A stretch of 64,000 bases of DNA from Mixophyes australis (GCA_036250195.1 JAVHZZ010000003.1:57556289-57620288), one strand, 5' to 3'. Counted from the first letter of the stretch, positions 12,887-26,595 are shown. Numbers and translations: made by a program. The notes: a model not told the origin generated them from the sequence alone.

Positions 12887-15800
12887 CATCATCATCAACA
12901 TTTATTTATATAGCGCCAGCAAATTCCGTAGCGCTTTACAATTGGGAACAAATAATAATACAATACTGGGTAATACATACAGACAGAGAGGTAAGAGAAC
13001 CCTGCTCGAAAGCTTACAATCTATAGGACAATGGGAGTTAGAAACACAAGGGCATGTGCTACATCATATTGCGCAATGGACCAGCCAGACTGCAAAGGTA
13101 AAAGTACTGAGTGGGCTGTGTGTGTTGCAGTGTTGGTCAGCAGGTTGTTGTCTTGCGTTAGCAGTGTAGAGGATGGCAATAGGGTAATCTAGGGAAATTA
13201 AGATGATGGTTGAGGAATATCATAACCTTGTCTGAAGAGGTGGGTTTCCAGTGAACGCTTGAAGGTTTGAAGACTAGAGGAAAGTCTTACTGTGCGAGGG
13301 AGGGAATTCCACAAAGTAGGTGCAGCCCGGAAAAAGTCCTGTAACCGAGAATGGGAGGATGTGATGAGGGTGGAGGAGAGACGTAGATCTTGTGCAGAAC
13401 GGAGGTGTCGAGTAGGGAGATATTTCGAGACAAGTGAGGAAATGTATGTCGGTGCAATTTTGTTGATGGCCTTGTATGTTAGGAGAAGAATTTTATATTT
13501 GATTCGTTGAAATACAGGCAGCCAATGTAGAGACTGACAGAGTGGCTCAGCAGAGGAATAACGGTTTGTAAGGAAAATCCGTCTAGCCGCTGCGTGCAAA
13601 ATAGATTGTAGGGGTTCAAGTATGACTTTGGGAAGACTAGTAAGGAGGGAATTGCAATAGTCGATGCGGGAGATGATGAGTGCATGAATTAATGTTTTCG
13701 CGGTGTCTTGTGTCAGATATGTGCGTATTCTGGAAATGTTCTTTAGGTGTATGTAACATGATTTAGATATAGAGTTGATGTGGGGAATAAACGACAGTTG
13801 TGAATCAAGGATTACACCTAGGCAACGAGCTTGCGGGGTGGGATTTATGGTCATGTTATCGACAGAAATAGAAATGTCAGGCAGGAAGCTTCTGTTCTTG
13901 GATGGGAATATTAATTCAGTTTTTGAAAGATTGAGTTTGAGTTGGCGAGAAGACATCCAAGATGAAATGGCAGAAAGACAGTCCGTAACGCGAGACAACA
14001 CAGATGGTGAAAGATCAGGAGAGGATAGATAAATTTGTGTATCATCCGCATAGAGATGATACTGAAATCCAAAGGAGCTTATTAGTTTTCCAAGAGAAGT
14101 GGTGTAGATAGAGAATAGCAGAGGACCTAGGACTGAGCCTTGTGGAACTCCAACTGATAAAGGAAGCGGAGCAGAGGTGGATCCAGAGAAATTAACACTG
14201 AAAGAGCGATTAGATGGGTAGAATGAGAACCAGGATAGGACAGTGCCTTCAAGACCTAGGGATTGCAGCGTTTGTATGAGGAGAGAGTGGTCAACAGTGC
14301 CAAATGCAGCAGAGAGATCCAGGAGAATTAGAAGAGAGTATTGGTTATTATTTTTTGCTGTGATCAAATCATTGACATCTTTGGTCAGCGCAGTCTCTGT
14401 GGAGTGTTGAGAGCGAAAGCCTCACTGAAGAGGATCCAATAGGTTGTTTGCTGTAAGAAAGTGTGTGAGGCATGTGTAGGCAATTCTCTCCAGAAGCTTG
14501 GAGGGGCATGGGAGCTGGGAGATGGGGCGGTAATTTATGAGAGAGTTAGGGTCAGAATTCTGTTTTTTTAAAATGGGAGTAATCACTGCATGCTTGAATA
14601 TAGATGGAAAAATACCAGTAGAAAGAAATAGATTACAGATTTTAGTTAGAGGGGGAATGAGCACAGGAGACAGGGACATACCCATTTGTGAGGGAATGGG
14701 ATCAAGAGGACAGGAGGTAGAGTAGGAAGATGAGAAGAGAGTAGAAACTTCCTCTTTATTTGTGGGATCAAATAAAGAGAGAGTGTCGGAGGGTGCTACA
14801 AAGGAATTGAGCAGATTGCTTGTCAAGGGAGATATCATTTCAAGCCTGATCTTATCAATTTTGTCCTTGAAATAGGAAGCAAGATCCTGTGCACTGATGT
14901 TAGTTGGAGGATTTGGGGCAGGAGGATTCAGAAGAGAGTTAAATGTGTTAGAGAGGCATTTGGGGTTAGAAGCCTGAGCATAGATGAGAGATCGGTAGTA
15001 TGCTTGTTTAGCAGTGTCCAGAGAATTTCTGTAGGAGTGGTAGATATTAGGATATGTGATGAAATCATTAGAGGCACAAGATTTACGCCAGTGACGTTCT
15101 GCTTTACGAGAAAGTTTTTGTAGAGTTCGTGTTACTGTAGTGTGCCACGGTTGTCAACGAATTCTACGCGAAGTATGTAGTGTCGCTGGAGCCACTTGAT
15201 CCAGGGCAGTTGCTAGGGTTTGATGAAAATGGGGTACTGACTGATCAGGGGAGGCGAATGTAGAAATTGGGGAGAGAAGGTGTTGGAGAGAGGTGGAAAA
15301 CTGTTGAAAATCAATAGCGTTGATATTCCTGCGGGTACAAGCAGGCTTGGAAGAGTTTGACACTAGGGAGGGTAAAGAACTGGGGGTGAGCGCGTAGCTA
15401 ATAAGGTGATGATCCGAGAGGGGGAAAGGAGTGTTAAGGAAATTAGAAACTGAGCATAGTTTAGAGAAAACAAGATCAAGACAGTGGCCATCCTGATGAG
15501 TAGCAGATTCAATCCACTGGGAGAGGTCAAGTGAGGAGGTTAGAGAGAGTAGTTTGGAAGCAGCATTGGAACGTGGATTAGAAATAGGGATGTTGAAATC
15601 ACCCATGATGATGGTGGGGATATCAGTAGATAAGAAGTGAGGGAGCCATGCAGAGAAGTGTTCAAGAAATTGTTGGTGTGGACCAGGGGGGCGATAGATG
15701 ACAGCAACACGCATAGAGAATGGGTTAAAAATTCTAACAGCATGTACTTCAAAAGATGTAAATGTGAGTGAAGGGACACTTGGTAGAACTGTGAATGTGC

Positions 15801-16440
15801 ACTGTGGGGAGAGTAGTAGTCCAACCCCCCCTCCTTGTCTGCCTCCTGGTCTGGGGGTTTGGGTGAAATGGAGACCACCATGTGAAAGGGCTGCAGGTGA
15901 GGCAGTGTCTGAATGCGTGAGCCATGTTTCTGTTATTGCCAGAAGGTTGAGGTTGTATGAGAGGAAGAGATCATGTACGGAGGTAAGTTTGTTACAAACA
16001 GAGCGTGCATTCCAAAGGGCACATTTAAAGGACTTTGGAAGAGAGGGAAGACAGGTTATGTGTTTGAGGTTTGCCAAATTTCTGTAGTGTTCAGATATAT
16101 TTGTGTGGGAGAAGTGAGGGGGACCTGGATTAGGTGATATATCACCAGCTAATAGAAGCAGGGAGGAAGAAAGGTAGGAAAGATGATTGTAAGATGTGTG
16201 TCCTTTTAGTTTCTGGCGGCAGGGTGAGGCTGTTAAAGTTATTGAATTTAAATAACAAAAGAGTTCATGAGTGTTCACTAGAGGTGAGTGAAGTAATGAA
16301 AACAGAGAGGCAGAAAAGGAATAGATAATCCATACCTCACCACTGATCCTTGGCATAGCCCCAGGCCATAGCCCTTGCCTACTGACCCTAGAAACTGCCC
16401 TACCATTCACCAATCTGTACAAATCATAGACTTTTGTGCA
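12887..16440 (-). mobile_element. L2-type non-LTR retrotransposon, near full length
   Basis: The antisense element runs from about 16440 (5' side, boundary not sharp) to its 3' end at 12887. On its own strand it ends GGCGCTATATAAATAAATG followed by TTGATGATGATG. A short repeated tail of this kind is typical of the CR1/L2 group. It carries an endonuclease plus reverse-transcriptase reading frame (13198-16422). It lies antisense to pxdn inside an intron. Confidence 0.88.
13198..16422 (-). pseudogene. LINE ORF2: endonuclease and reverse transcriptase, two stops
   Basis: One continuous minus-strand frame of about 1,074 codons is interrupted only by TGA at 15154-15156 and TGA at 14422-14424. Endonuclease motifs are WNARS, TETWL, YRPPG, MGDFN and SDHHL (about 16040-15370). 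RT motifs are [13 protein letters not shown] (A), [14 protein letters not shown] (B) and YADDTQIYL (C) between about 14330 and 14020. The first stop sits where related elements usually have Trp, so it is probably a recent TGG-to-TGA change. Few changes suggest a young insertion, but this copy cannot make full-length protein. Confidence 0.88.
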
Positions 16441-18178
16441 TGAATCCTTCCACTAGTCTCCATTTCCCAGTGATAATTGATAGATGCCGTTTTCATTCCC
16501 TTATTAAACACATCTGCCCTTCATAAGGTATACTTGGCAGGTTTAGGTGATTTTTAACACTTCAGTCAACTCGGCAGTTTATAACCGTTAACATTGTTGT
16601 GCAATTAGTGCCTTTAGGTAATAATTTATGTGGTAGTGTTTGTTGAAGCAGTAAAGCATGTCTGCTTTGTGTGTCACTGTGCACAGACACGAATGTTTAA
16701 TTCAGGAATTGTTTTTAACATTTGTTTCTATGTTTGTCTCTGATAAGACAGTGCGAATAGATACATTTTTGGCATCCGTCAACGTATCATCATAAACTAT
16801 TCAGCTCCTGCAGAGCCAAACTATTATTTCAGTGCTTCTTTGTTGGATAATCTTAATTTGTAAACGGTTTCAGGGCAAAACAAATATACACAATAAACTG
16901 GTTGGTTTTTTTTGTATTTATGTTTCTATACTATATATGCCATGAATAGATTACAGTATAACATGGTCATTCTTGTCCCCCTCATCACTTATGAACATTC
17001 TGCACTTGTCCCCTATATAAGGGACATATGTTCTAAGGACAAACTGAACTCTCTACATTCCTCTTTTTTGGAGTTTGTTGCCTACAGCAAGTAAAGAATG
17101 AATTGAATAATCTGGTTTAACAGTCATATGTCATTGCCTCATTCATCTATGTTACACCTTACTTTAGGCTTTAACATTGCTATTGTTAGGGCAGTATTTT
17201 AAATTGGATAATTTTTATTTATTTTGTGGTTAATAACATAATGTATGTTGTTCCTTTGTTCTGTGTACTGTACAGTCATGATGAAATGCTATGTTCAGTT
17301 GGTCATAGGCCAATTTTGATCTATTATGGGTACAAAACAATTCTAGAAGGTTGTAAGCAAAAAGCTAGTATTGTACATACACCTATAAGAAGAACATATA
17401 AAAATTGTTAAGATGACACGTAACCATTTACAAATGATGCTGGAACAGAATTATTCAGATGCTGTTTATCTGTCCAAGTAAACCTACAATCTAGAATTGG
17501 TGACTGGGACACACTCGGACTTTTGGATATTCAAAATGAGCCCTTAGACAAATATATAGTTTTTGTAAATAAGTGTAGCACTTGGGTGTAAAGCTTATGT
17601 GAAAGCCAGGGCTTTGTTTACATCATTGAAGCCCGTAGGCGTCTTAATCCCCATTCTATTCACACCTCAGTTATTCACAGAACATGTGACATGCATCCTG
17701 AGTTGGGAAACAGCCGCCTGACAACCTCTTTCACAGGTGTACTGTGCCTAATGGTAAATCCAGCCCTGGACTAGCAGAATAGAGGGGCCATGAGGTCTAA
17801 CCTCTTCTTAAAGACTAACTGGAACGTTCTGACTCTCCGTTGCAGAAAATAACAAAATGTTATTATAGTGAAAACTGTCTCAAGCGTTGTATTGACCTGA
17901 CCACACATGCTAGGGCCAAATTGGTCATACCCAGTCATGTTATGCTTACAAAGTAAAGAACCGACACGCCTGAAACACCCATAAAATTCAGCGACCACTA
18001 CACCAGCATACCAACACATCACAAGCGCAGATGTCCAAGGTGTACCCCCAAAAGTATCCCTACCACCTCCACTACTAATATTATGTATAGGCCTAACTAA
18101 CTGATATCAAGGGGTGACTGTTTAGCAGTGTTGATTATGGATGTGAAACATGTTTTACAACTCTGCTCTTATCTCTTA

Positions 18179-18354
18179 TCGGTATATTTACTAAACTGCG
18201 GGTTTGAAAAAGTAGAGATGTTGTCTATAGCAACCAATCAGATTCTACCTGTCCATTTGTAGAATGCACTAAATAAATGATAGCTAGAATCTGATTGGTT
18301 GCTATAGGCAACATCTCCACTTTTTCAAAACCGCAGTTTAGTAAATATATCCCC
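18179..18354. mobile_element. palindromic MITE, copy 1 (Harbinger-like)
   Basis: The arms start TTTACTAAACTGCGGGTTTG and end CAAAACCGCAGTTTAGTAAA. The core carries CTATAGCAACCAATCAGATT on one arm and its complement on the other. Flanks are TTA and TAA. The family occurs at least five times in the window. Confidence 0.8.
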
Positions 18355-20863
18355 TAATGTCTCTCTTATTTTCACTTTATTGCTCACACCGAAGCTCACT
18401 GTCAGCAGCTGATAGGGCTTTCTTGCTTGCTAGTAACATTTGTATGCTTTGTTTTCACCGACCTTGAATATTGAATGATAGACGATATATGCTGTAATGA
18501 TTCCATGTGTTCATCTTTCATCCTATATGAAAATACTAAATTCTCTTGATTTTTTGAGGGATCCTGGGGTTTATCTACTAAACCCGCATGACTTGGTTTT
18601 CTTTAGACTTTGCATGAGATTTCTATACCATAACTTCACAAATGAAAAGCTGTTTGTGTAGTATCAAGTGCATCACCTACATGAAGCAAAGTGCCACTGT
18701 GAATGATTGAAGGGCAGGGAGAAACTAGTCGCAGAGCCTAGTGTTTATTAGATGACGGATGCTAATATAGTCCCTTGTTAAACTATAAATAGCTACAATG
18801 ATACCACTAAGACACAGTGCCATGTGTTATGTAGGCATTTGCTGTATCCAATAAAATAACTAAAACCATTTTTTTTTTAAATAATTAAAGTTAGAGGCCT
18901 CTAGGATTACAGTAAGGGTGATAGTGTCACAGGTGAGTATTAGGCAGACAGAAAGGTTTTCCATGACCCAGCTAGTTGAGGGAGGAGGGGGGTATGTGAA
19001 ATCATTTTATTGGAGAATGCAGTTCTTCCTTTAATGACGAATGTATTTTGAGCTCATAATGCGACTATAATAAACCAAAATATCCACATTGTTTGTAATG
19101 CTCCTTAGTTATCTCTAAACTATAAGACTGTCTATTCTCACTTGAAATTTGAAGGGAATAAAAGTGTTTCCATAGGCTGCTGAAATGCTATAAAATGCAG
19201 TGGAATTAGGTATATGCTTTTATTAAACAAAATAAAGGAATTTGGCCAAAGTGTTAAAAAAAATAATAAAAAAAAATGGTAGTGTTCGCCCCAGCACCTA
19301 TTTCCTGGGTGCTCTTCCCGGGTGTTTTGACTTGCTCCGTGCCTCTTGGAGCCCACCAGAGTCCTGTTATGATATAATAGGATAAACCATTACTTCTCCT
19401 AACAGGCACTACGTGGGCACTGCAGACCACTGACCAGCCGTCTGACCAGTCCTGGCAGGTGTGGGCAATACCCTCCAACATTTTTCAATATCATTGCAAA
19501 GTATTGCAACCCAGCTACTTCTTAATGTCACCGGGCTGACAACATTTTCTGGGAAGAACACTGTTTGGGCTCGTACACATTTCTGTTATTACACACCTAA
19601 CACACAACCTTAAATCCTGGAAAATGTACTTTAACGCTAATGGTCCAAAAGAATAATGTAAGCGAATGGACCAGTTACCTTTTAATGTAGTACTTGCGTT
19701 GCTTCTTGTCAATTTCATCATTGGCTGCTGTACTCATAAGTGTCACCACTCTGTACAATATATAGGACGTCGTCAAACACTATGCTGTTGTCTATGCTTT
19801 TATCAGGTGTTTTTCAGCTCCCACATATGCAATCCCATAAGCTCCAAACTCTTGGTCCGGAATCATTATGGCTAGTGAGGCAGTTTTCCTCCACCAATTC
19901 CTTTTTATTCCGTTATTTTGTTTTAATACCTATTACATGTACTCACCAAGAGGGAGGGGGGGGGGGGGGTATGCTGTTGACGGTAAAACGAGACTTGCAG
20001 AACTTGCTGCAAAATAAAAATAAAAAAAATATGAACAATTAAAGTAAAACAATGCTTTTCATAATGCTTTAAATTTATTCAGAAAAAATATTTTCATCCT
20101 ATTGTATTTACAATTGTATTTATTTTAAATATGAATCCTATCTGCACACATCTGTACAATGTGTGTGTGGTTTATTACCATTTTCATGCATATGGAGCAG
20201 TTTGTCACCATCTGGTAGACCCCACTTGGATTATTTTTTATTGTAGTACTAAAAATGAGGTATTGGCCATAACTAGCAAGTAAGTGATTCACATTCCAAG
20301 ATTATCCAATGTGCTTCTGCAATTATTGCATCTCACACTGGACCCAGTGGTCACAATGCTCCTAGTACACCGGTAGAAGAATAGAACTTCAAGCTTCAGA
20401 TCACTGTTGTAGGAGCCGGACTTTGAAGTAGAGCGAACATGTCCTATAGAGATCTCTACATGCAGTTTGTCTAAGTTATTACCATTGACAATATTTATAT
20501 TCTACATGCCCATTTGTCCTAGTGATACAGTTTCTGTTTTACTAAACAAATTAGCTGGATTTTTACAATAAGTCCCCAAAGATGGCTTTTGTGGATTAAC
20601 CAAATTTCTGCATTCGGTTTTTAGGTTACAATAAATGGGAGCTGTACTACAGCCAACATAAAATCAAGTTCTGCTACAAAAAAGAATGCTTTGTGACATT
20701 CACATTTCTGTTTATGTATGTAAATAAATGATTTTTTTTTTTGATTTTTTTTTTATCTTGCCAGAGTATTAGGTTTGAAATGGTTTTATCCTCCTGAAAA
20801 CATTCTGTGTAGAGCTTTCTAGTGCCCTAGAAAGAAAGTATGTTTGGACTGTATATGCAATAT

Positions 20864-21186
20864 ATCATCATCACCATTCATTTATATAGCGCCACTAATT
20901 CAGCAGCGCTGTAGAGAGAACTCGCTCACATCAGTCCCTGCCCCATTGGAGCTTATAGTCTAAATTCCCTAACAAACACACACACAGACTAGGGTCAATT
21001 TGATAGCAGCCAATTAACCCACCAGTGTGTTTTTGGAGTGTGGGAGGAAACCGGAGCACCCGGGGGAAACCTACGCAAACTAGGGGAGAACATACAATCT
21101 CTACACAGATAAGGCCATGGTCGGGAACTGAACTCATGACCCCAGTGCTGTGAGGCAGAAGTGTTAACCACTGAGCCACTGTGGCA
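20864..21186 (-). mobile_element. SINE-like element
   Basis: Read on the minus strand it starts with a tRNA-like head (GTGGCTCAGTGGTTAACACT, then a B-box-like GAGTTCAGTTCCC). It continues through a conserved body (CTCCGGTTTCCTCCCACACT) and ends GGCGCTATATAAATGAATGG followed by TGATGATGATA. The end matches the LINE tail at 12887. It is one of at least four copies. Confidence 0.72.
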
Positions 21187-21446
21187 TTTATTTATTTTTT
21201 TTAGTTTGGTAATCTTGCTTTTCCTACATCTCTAATTAGCATATCATATTTTACTTGCCTTGTGCTGTATATCCAAACACATGATACATGGCTTCAAGCG
21301 ATTCACTTCATGTGTGTCTGGATTTACAAATTCTGATTTGTAACATTGTAACTAGGTACATCTTTTAGTCACAATAGTGTCAGTCTGCAATTTTCAAAGC
21401 AGCCCTTGCAAAGCGGAATTAATTATGTGATGCTTATTTATTGCAG

Positions 21447-21518
21447 GTACCTTCATTTTAACCACATTGAGACACTAGAACCAGAATCTTTCCTCCACCT
21501 TCCCAAGCTTGAAAGACT
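21447..21518 (+). CDS. pxdn: pxdn exon, LRR 4
   Basis: This 72-bp exon has acceptor tttattgcag and donor gtgagt. It reads [19 protein letters not shown] and then KLER, with split leucine codons at both edges. Only a 95-bp intron separates it from LRR 5. Confidence 0.96.
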
Positions 21519-21587
21519 GTGAGTGACTAATGTTTTACAAATGTTGAATAATCTAGATACAAAGTTTAATGCTTTGCACACAAATAA

Positions 21588-21686
<99 letters not shown>

Positions 21687-22731
21687 TAAGTATGTGCCAG
21701 TGAAATGGTCTTCCTGTGTCATTTGTAGAGGGGAACGGCACCTTCAGGCAACATTGTCTTACAAACGTTTTATGTTGAGGTACTTGGATACCACAGCGGA
21801 TCTCCCTTGAATATATAATTTTACCCACTACACAAACCTGAGTTTATCTGTTGTCCTGGCAACGAAAGTAAGAAAATGTGCCTGTTAAATACAATTGACT
21901 GAAGGTGGAGTTTCCATTCCAAACTGGAATTTTCAGCACACTTTTTTTGTTTGTTACACATAATTCCTATTTAGAAGTATTTATAATTATTTTCACTTTT
22001 CTCTCTCTGTATCTATCTGCTCTCTAATCATTGCATTTGTTTTCTGTAGTGAAAATGATCACATTGCAGCAATCCATAACCGTTCCATAGAACTCATTAG
22101 ACAAACTTCCCCTGGAGCTCTATTAAAGTCAAGAAAGCAATTACATGATCCCACCTATTACAATAGCAGCATTTTAACATAGAACCAGCAGATACAGGAT
22201 TTAAAGGCCTGCACTAAGGAATTCTGGGTAAAGACGTGCAAATGACGCCCGATCACATGTGAACTTCCGCTCTTTCCATGCAGACTGATTCAACACCACA
22301 AGCATTTTATCAGTGCAGAAAAGAGATGTATTAGGTTTTTTTTTTTTTAATCCCACCAAACCCTAAATAAATGTTCTTCTAAAATATTTGTGTAAAAGTC
22401 ATAGTTCTGTTTTATCAATAGTTTTATAGATGACCTGACAGAAAAGAGCTGCTCACAACTGATTACCATTATTAACTGTGCATGAGCAAGTCTCAATGTG
22501 AACAGGGACAACATTTAGAATTGGCCGGTTATTATGTAATGAACGTTGTGTACCCACCAGGCTATGATATCTGCAGCATGTTTTCTGCTGCAAACACGGT
22601 GGAGAACAGCAATATGGGGATATATTTGCGGGCATATTTACTTATTTTTTGCCTCTTTAAAGTTGATAATATGATGTGAAACATGTTTCTTTGGCCATAC
22701 CAATCATGTGTATGCATGCAATCCCGAACAG

Positions 22732-22901
22732 GCGATTGGATTCCAATGCACTTCACTGTGACTGTGAAATCCTTTGGCTGGCAGATCTTTTAAAGATTTA
22801 TTCAGAATCTGGTAATGCTCAAGCTGCCGCTACTTGTGAGTACCCACGCAGGCTCCAGGGAAGATCTCTTTCCACGATTACACCAGCAGAACTGAACTGT
22901 G
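22732..22901 (+). CDS. pxdn: pxdn exon, LRR C-terminal cap
   Basis: This 170-bp exon has acceptor cgaacag and donor gtgagt. It encodes [20 protein letters not shown] and continues to [11 protein letters not shown] and AELNC. The four cysteines (CxC, C, C) form the LRRCT disulfide pattern, which seals the LRR solenoid before the Ig domains. It ends one base into the Glu codon completed by the next exon. Confidence 0.96.
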
Positions 22902-23522
22902 GTGAGTGACATGTGACTAGCCAAGACTCTTGTGCTGCCTGGCAGCCTTGCTACAAAATGTTGGATTTTGTGGTGCGCAACAGAATATGTTCTAAATATA
23001 GGATTTAATTAAACAAAATATCTGCAGATTGCGCTACATAAAAAAAAAATGATCAGGTGTAGCCAGTACAGGCCACAGTTCCCCAAACTAGCAGAGGGTG
23101 GAATCCAGTATAAAGACCTACCCCTACTTCTTCTCCTCCAGAGCCCTGGTACCTGGTCTCATGCACTCAGCTGCTGCCTACACACACTGTTGAAAGTCAG
23201 CGTTCTCCTTCAGCAGGTGCATGCACAGTTAGAGAACTGGAGATATGAGTATCTCAGTAAGGTTAGGAGTCTTATGCAATGTGGGCACATAATGACTATA
23301 ATAGTGTTTTTTTTGTTTGTTTTATAAACTTCTAAAATACACCTTTACTACACTGGGGAGTGGATGGAATATATGCGGTCCTTTCACAAATTGCTTATTA
23401 TATCTGATGCTTTCAGAAATGCCTGAACGCCATGAAAATGGCAACAGAGTCTCATTATTTAACAATTCAACGTGTCCGTGGGGCGCAACGCGTTTTAGTC
23501 CAGTGAATAATTACAAGCCTAG

Positions 23523-23720
<198 letters not shown>

Positions 23721-24566
23721 TAATAGAAAGCAAAGGGCCATATTTTGGTGCCAAATGATAACTTTGAACAATTCCTGTATCATGGTATAATCTCTTACTG
23801 CAGTCCACGTACTCGTGTTACCGAGCACTGAAATATTAGCGGTAAGAGGAGAGGCCATTCACCTGTGGAGCTGGTGGCGCGGCTGGGTCAGAGTGTGTCA
23901 GATCGCCTAGATTGAAACTTTTCTCCCTTTGTTTTGAGGTTAATGAGATTAACATTTTTTTTTGTGATTGTGAAATTTAAGAGGAAATGAAATCTGAACT
24001 TTCCCTGCAGCTGTACTTGGCATATTAAGCTTTTACCGTTCGCAGTCTCAGAGGCCTACTATATATATGCTTATGGTGTTCACTGCTAACTGGTGTGCAG
24101 ATGCACCACATTTTTAACACACAGGATTAACAAACACAATAACGTGCTTTGCCATCTGGTCTGATCGCGGTGCTTTAAGCCAGGACTTATTTATTGAAGT
24201 GCTCAAGTTCCAAAGTTCTAAGTTCCAAAGTTACAACTTCTAAGTTCTCAGATTCTAGCTTCTAACTTAAGTTTTATTTCTATTTGGATTCTTGTGGTTT
24301 TTTTTTTTTGTTCGTTTGTAAACCTTCATCCTTATTGGAACATGAAACATGTAAACACATAACACATATTAAAATTGTTCAATTAAATATCACATTATTT
24401 TTATATCATTATTTTTATTATCATTATCGTGCCTGACTCTTTAGTATATGTCGGTCTGTGAAGAACTTTTAGTCATCGGTTAAACCTTAAACTGCGATGT
24501 CTTTAATATGTGCCCTGGTGACCACAGAAAAAAAAAAAGTGTTAATGAAAAATGTTATCCATGCAG

Positions 24567-24736
24567 AAATGAGTTGAGCATGAAAGATGACGCCCGACTG
24601 AACCTCCTAGAAGATGGTACATTGATGATCCAGAATACTCAAGAAACGGATCAGGGAATTTACCAGTGTATGGCGAAAAATGTGGCTGGAGAAGTGAAGA
24701 CTCACGAGGTCACCCTTCGATATTATGGAGCACCAG
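24567..24736 (+). CDS. pxdn: pxdn exon, Ig1 second half
   Basis: This 170-bp exon has acceptor tccatgcag and donor gtaaac. It encodes [20 protein letters not shown], then [20 protein letters not shown], ending YYGAP. The DxGxYxC motif supplies the F-strand cysteine of Ig1. The junction codon gives Lys where human has Asn. Confidence 0.95.
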
Positions 24737-25954
24737 GTAAACTTTACGCTATTCTAGTTAAAGGTGTGTTCCATTCTTAAGTTCTGTTTATTAGCTTGTA
24801 TTTGTCACCCTGCAGCCTTTACTAAATATATTGTTATATCTTGCCTCTCTGTGCTTTTCATCCTTGTTTTTATATCACCAGGCAGAGACTAAACCATTTC
24901 TTACTACTGCAAGGGGATATATTACACAGGTGAAAGTTGCACAACTGCTTTACTTTAAATTGCCACGAATAACAATTTCTTGAGATGGCAGAGAGATTGA
25001 TCCTGCTAATAAACGTGGACATTCAGTTTATATCAACACACATTTGTATATAATATCTATATTTTAGCTTTGTACCTTCTTACAGTTGTACATTTCCTCA
25101 TTTTGTATATTTCAGAGCACATATGTTTGCTGTTTTGTATATAGTATAGTAGATATTTGTGTGACCTTATTGCATTTTGCCATATCTGTTTGTGTGTTCA
25201 CTACACAAATGTTTAAATTGACTTGCAGACAGAGCACAGCTTTTCATGTCTATGGAGACATTTGCGCTCATGACGTAAACCATACAGCAGATTCATGATG
25301 GCAGCTCCCGCTCGCACAGACTTATTGGAGTAATGCTGGAAATGACTAAATCTTACCATTTTCTAGTAATAAAATATTTTTTTTCAGTTTCCATCTACAC
25401 TTCTCTTACAGTTTTTGTGGATGGTGGTGAAATCTGCCTTGTCGGTTCAGTATCTGACACTGCAAAATTAATATCTGTATTAGGGCCTGGAATGGTGCTA
25501 AAAGCCAGGGAACAGCCTAAAAATATCTGATATGTAACAGAAAACTGTAGTAAAGCAGAGCTTTATTCTTTATATGTGCAGTGAACTCCACACCGCTACC
25601 TGTAAACTGCTGAATATAAACAGATTGAGTTTATTGCTGTGACTTGTCCAATTGGCTGCATTGACAACCTTCTTGTGGAGGTTAAGCTAGGTACGCACTA
25701 CAGGTTTTACATATAATTATTGTGCCAATCACACAATAAACAACTGTTTGGTAAGATCCCATTAGTGTGCACGCTCCCGCGATCATGTTTTATAGTACCA
25801 AAGCATATCGTATCCTTTGATTTGGTTTTATAAACTCCCTAAAAATCACTATCAATGATGGAACCATGTCGGGCAGTCGTTAATAAAATAATTACAGAAA
25901 TCGCATCTGCAGTAATTTTCTGTAGTTTGTACCCATGCTTTACATTCACACTCA

Positions 25955-26129
25955 GGGCTAGATTTACTAAACTGCAGGGTTGAAAAAGTGGAGATGTTGC
26001 CTATAGCAACCAATCAGATTCTAGCTGTCATTTATTTAGTACATTCTACAAAATGACAGCTAGAATCTGATTGGTTGCTATAGGCAACATCTCCACTCTT
26101 TCAAATCTGCAGTTTAGTAAACATACCCC
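25955..26129. mobile_element. palindromic MITE, copy 2 (Harbinger-like)
   Basis: It starts GGGCTAGATTTACTAAACTG and ends CAGTTTAGTAAACATACCCC. It is flanked on both sides by TCA, a 3-bp duplication of the kind PIF/Harbinger transposons make. It lies about 190 bp before the Ig2 exon. Confidence 0.82.
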
Positions 26130-26322
26130 TCAGGGTTACAGTCCTGAAGGATCCTCAGACTTCAGGAGTTGGGGGAGAATGAGTGTCTCCCATACCACGT
26201 TGGACCCAAGCAGCTTAACTAGTTCACTTGTTCCTTTGGTACAAAAGAAATCCTCATTAAAGACTTCAACTTGATTAGGTAAACTTTTATTTGTTTTGTC
26301 TTGTTTTTGTTCTTGCAAGCAG

Positions 26323-26595
26323 CAAGGCCCAGTTTTGTGATTCAGCCTCAAAATACAGAAGTGTTGGTTGGTGAAAGGGTCACATTAGAGTGCAGTGCGG
26401 TTGGCCAACCTCAACCCAGAATCACGTGGACTAGAGGGGACCGGACCCCACTGCCAAGCGATCCCCGCATCAATATTACACCGTCCGGAGGACTGTACAT
26501 TCAGGATGTCAATCAAGAAGATGCTGGAGAGTACACATGTTTTGCAACAAACACTGTAGACACCATTCACTCAACTGCTTACATTATAGTCCAAG
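26323..26595 (+). CDS. pxdn: pxdn exon, complete Ig2
   Basis: This 273-bp exon with donor gtaagt encodes a whole I-set domain: [39 protein letters not shown], then [11 protein letters not shown]. It is the only Ig domain here not split by an intron. It holds an RGD tripeptide just after the C-strand Trp, also present in human PXDN. The acceptor is a tandem AAG-CAG (26317-26322): use of the first AG would add one Ala. Confidence 0.95.

Noticed and set aside
15698..16087. 129-residue plus-strand frame
   Set aside because: It is antisense to the LINE endonuclease frame, whose motifs are clear; the plus-strand frame is a shadow.
22453..22679. Small open frames on both strands just before the LRRCT exon
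   Set aside because: No family resemblance, overlapping on both strands, and located within the intron preceding a well-defined exon.
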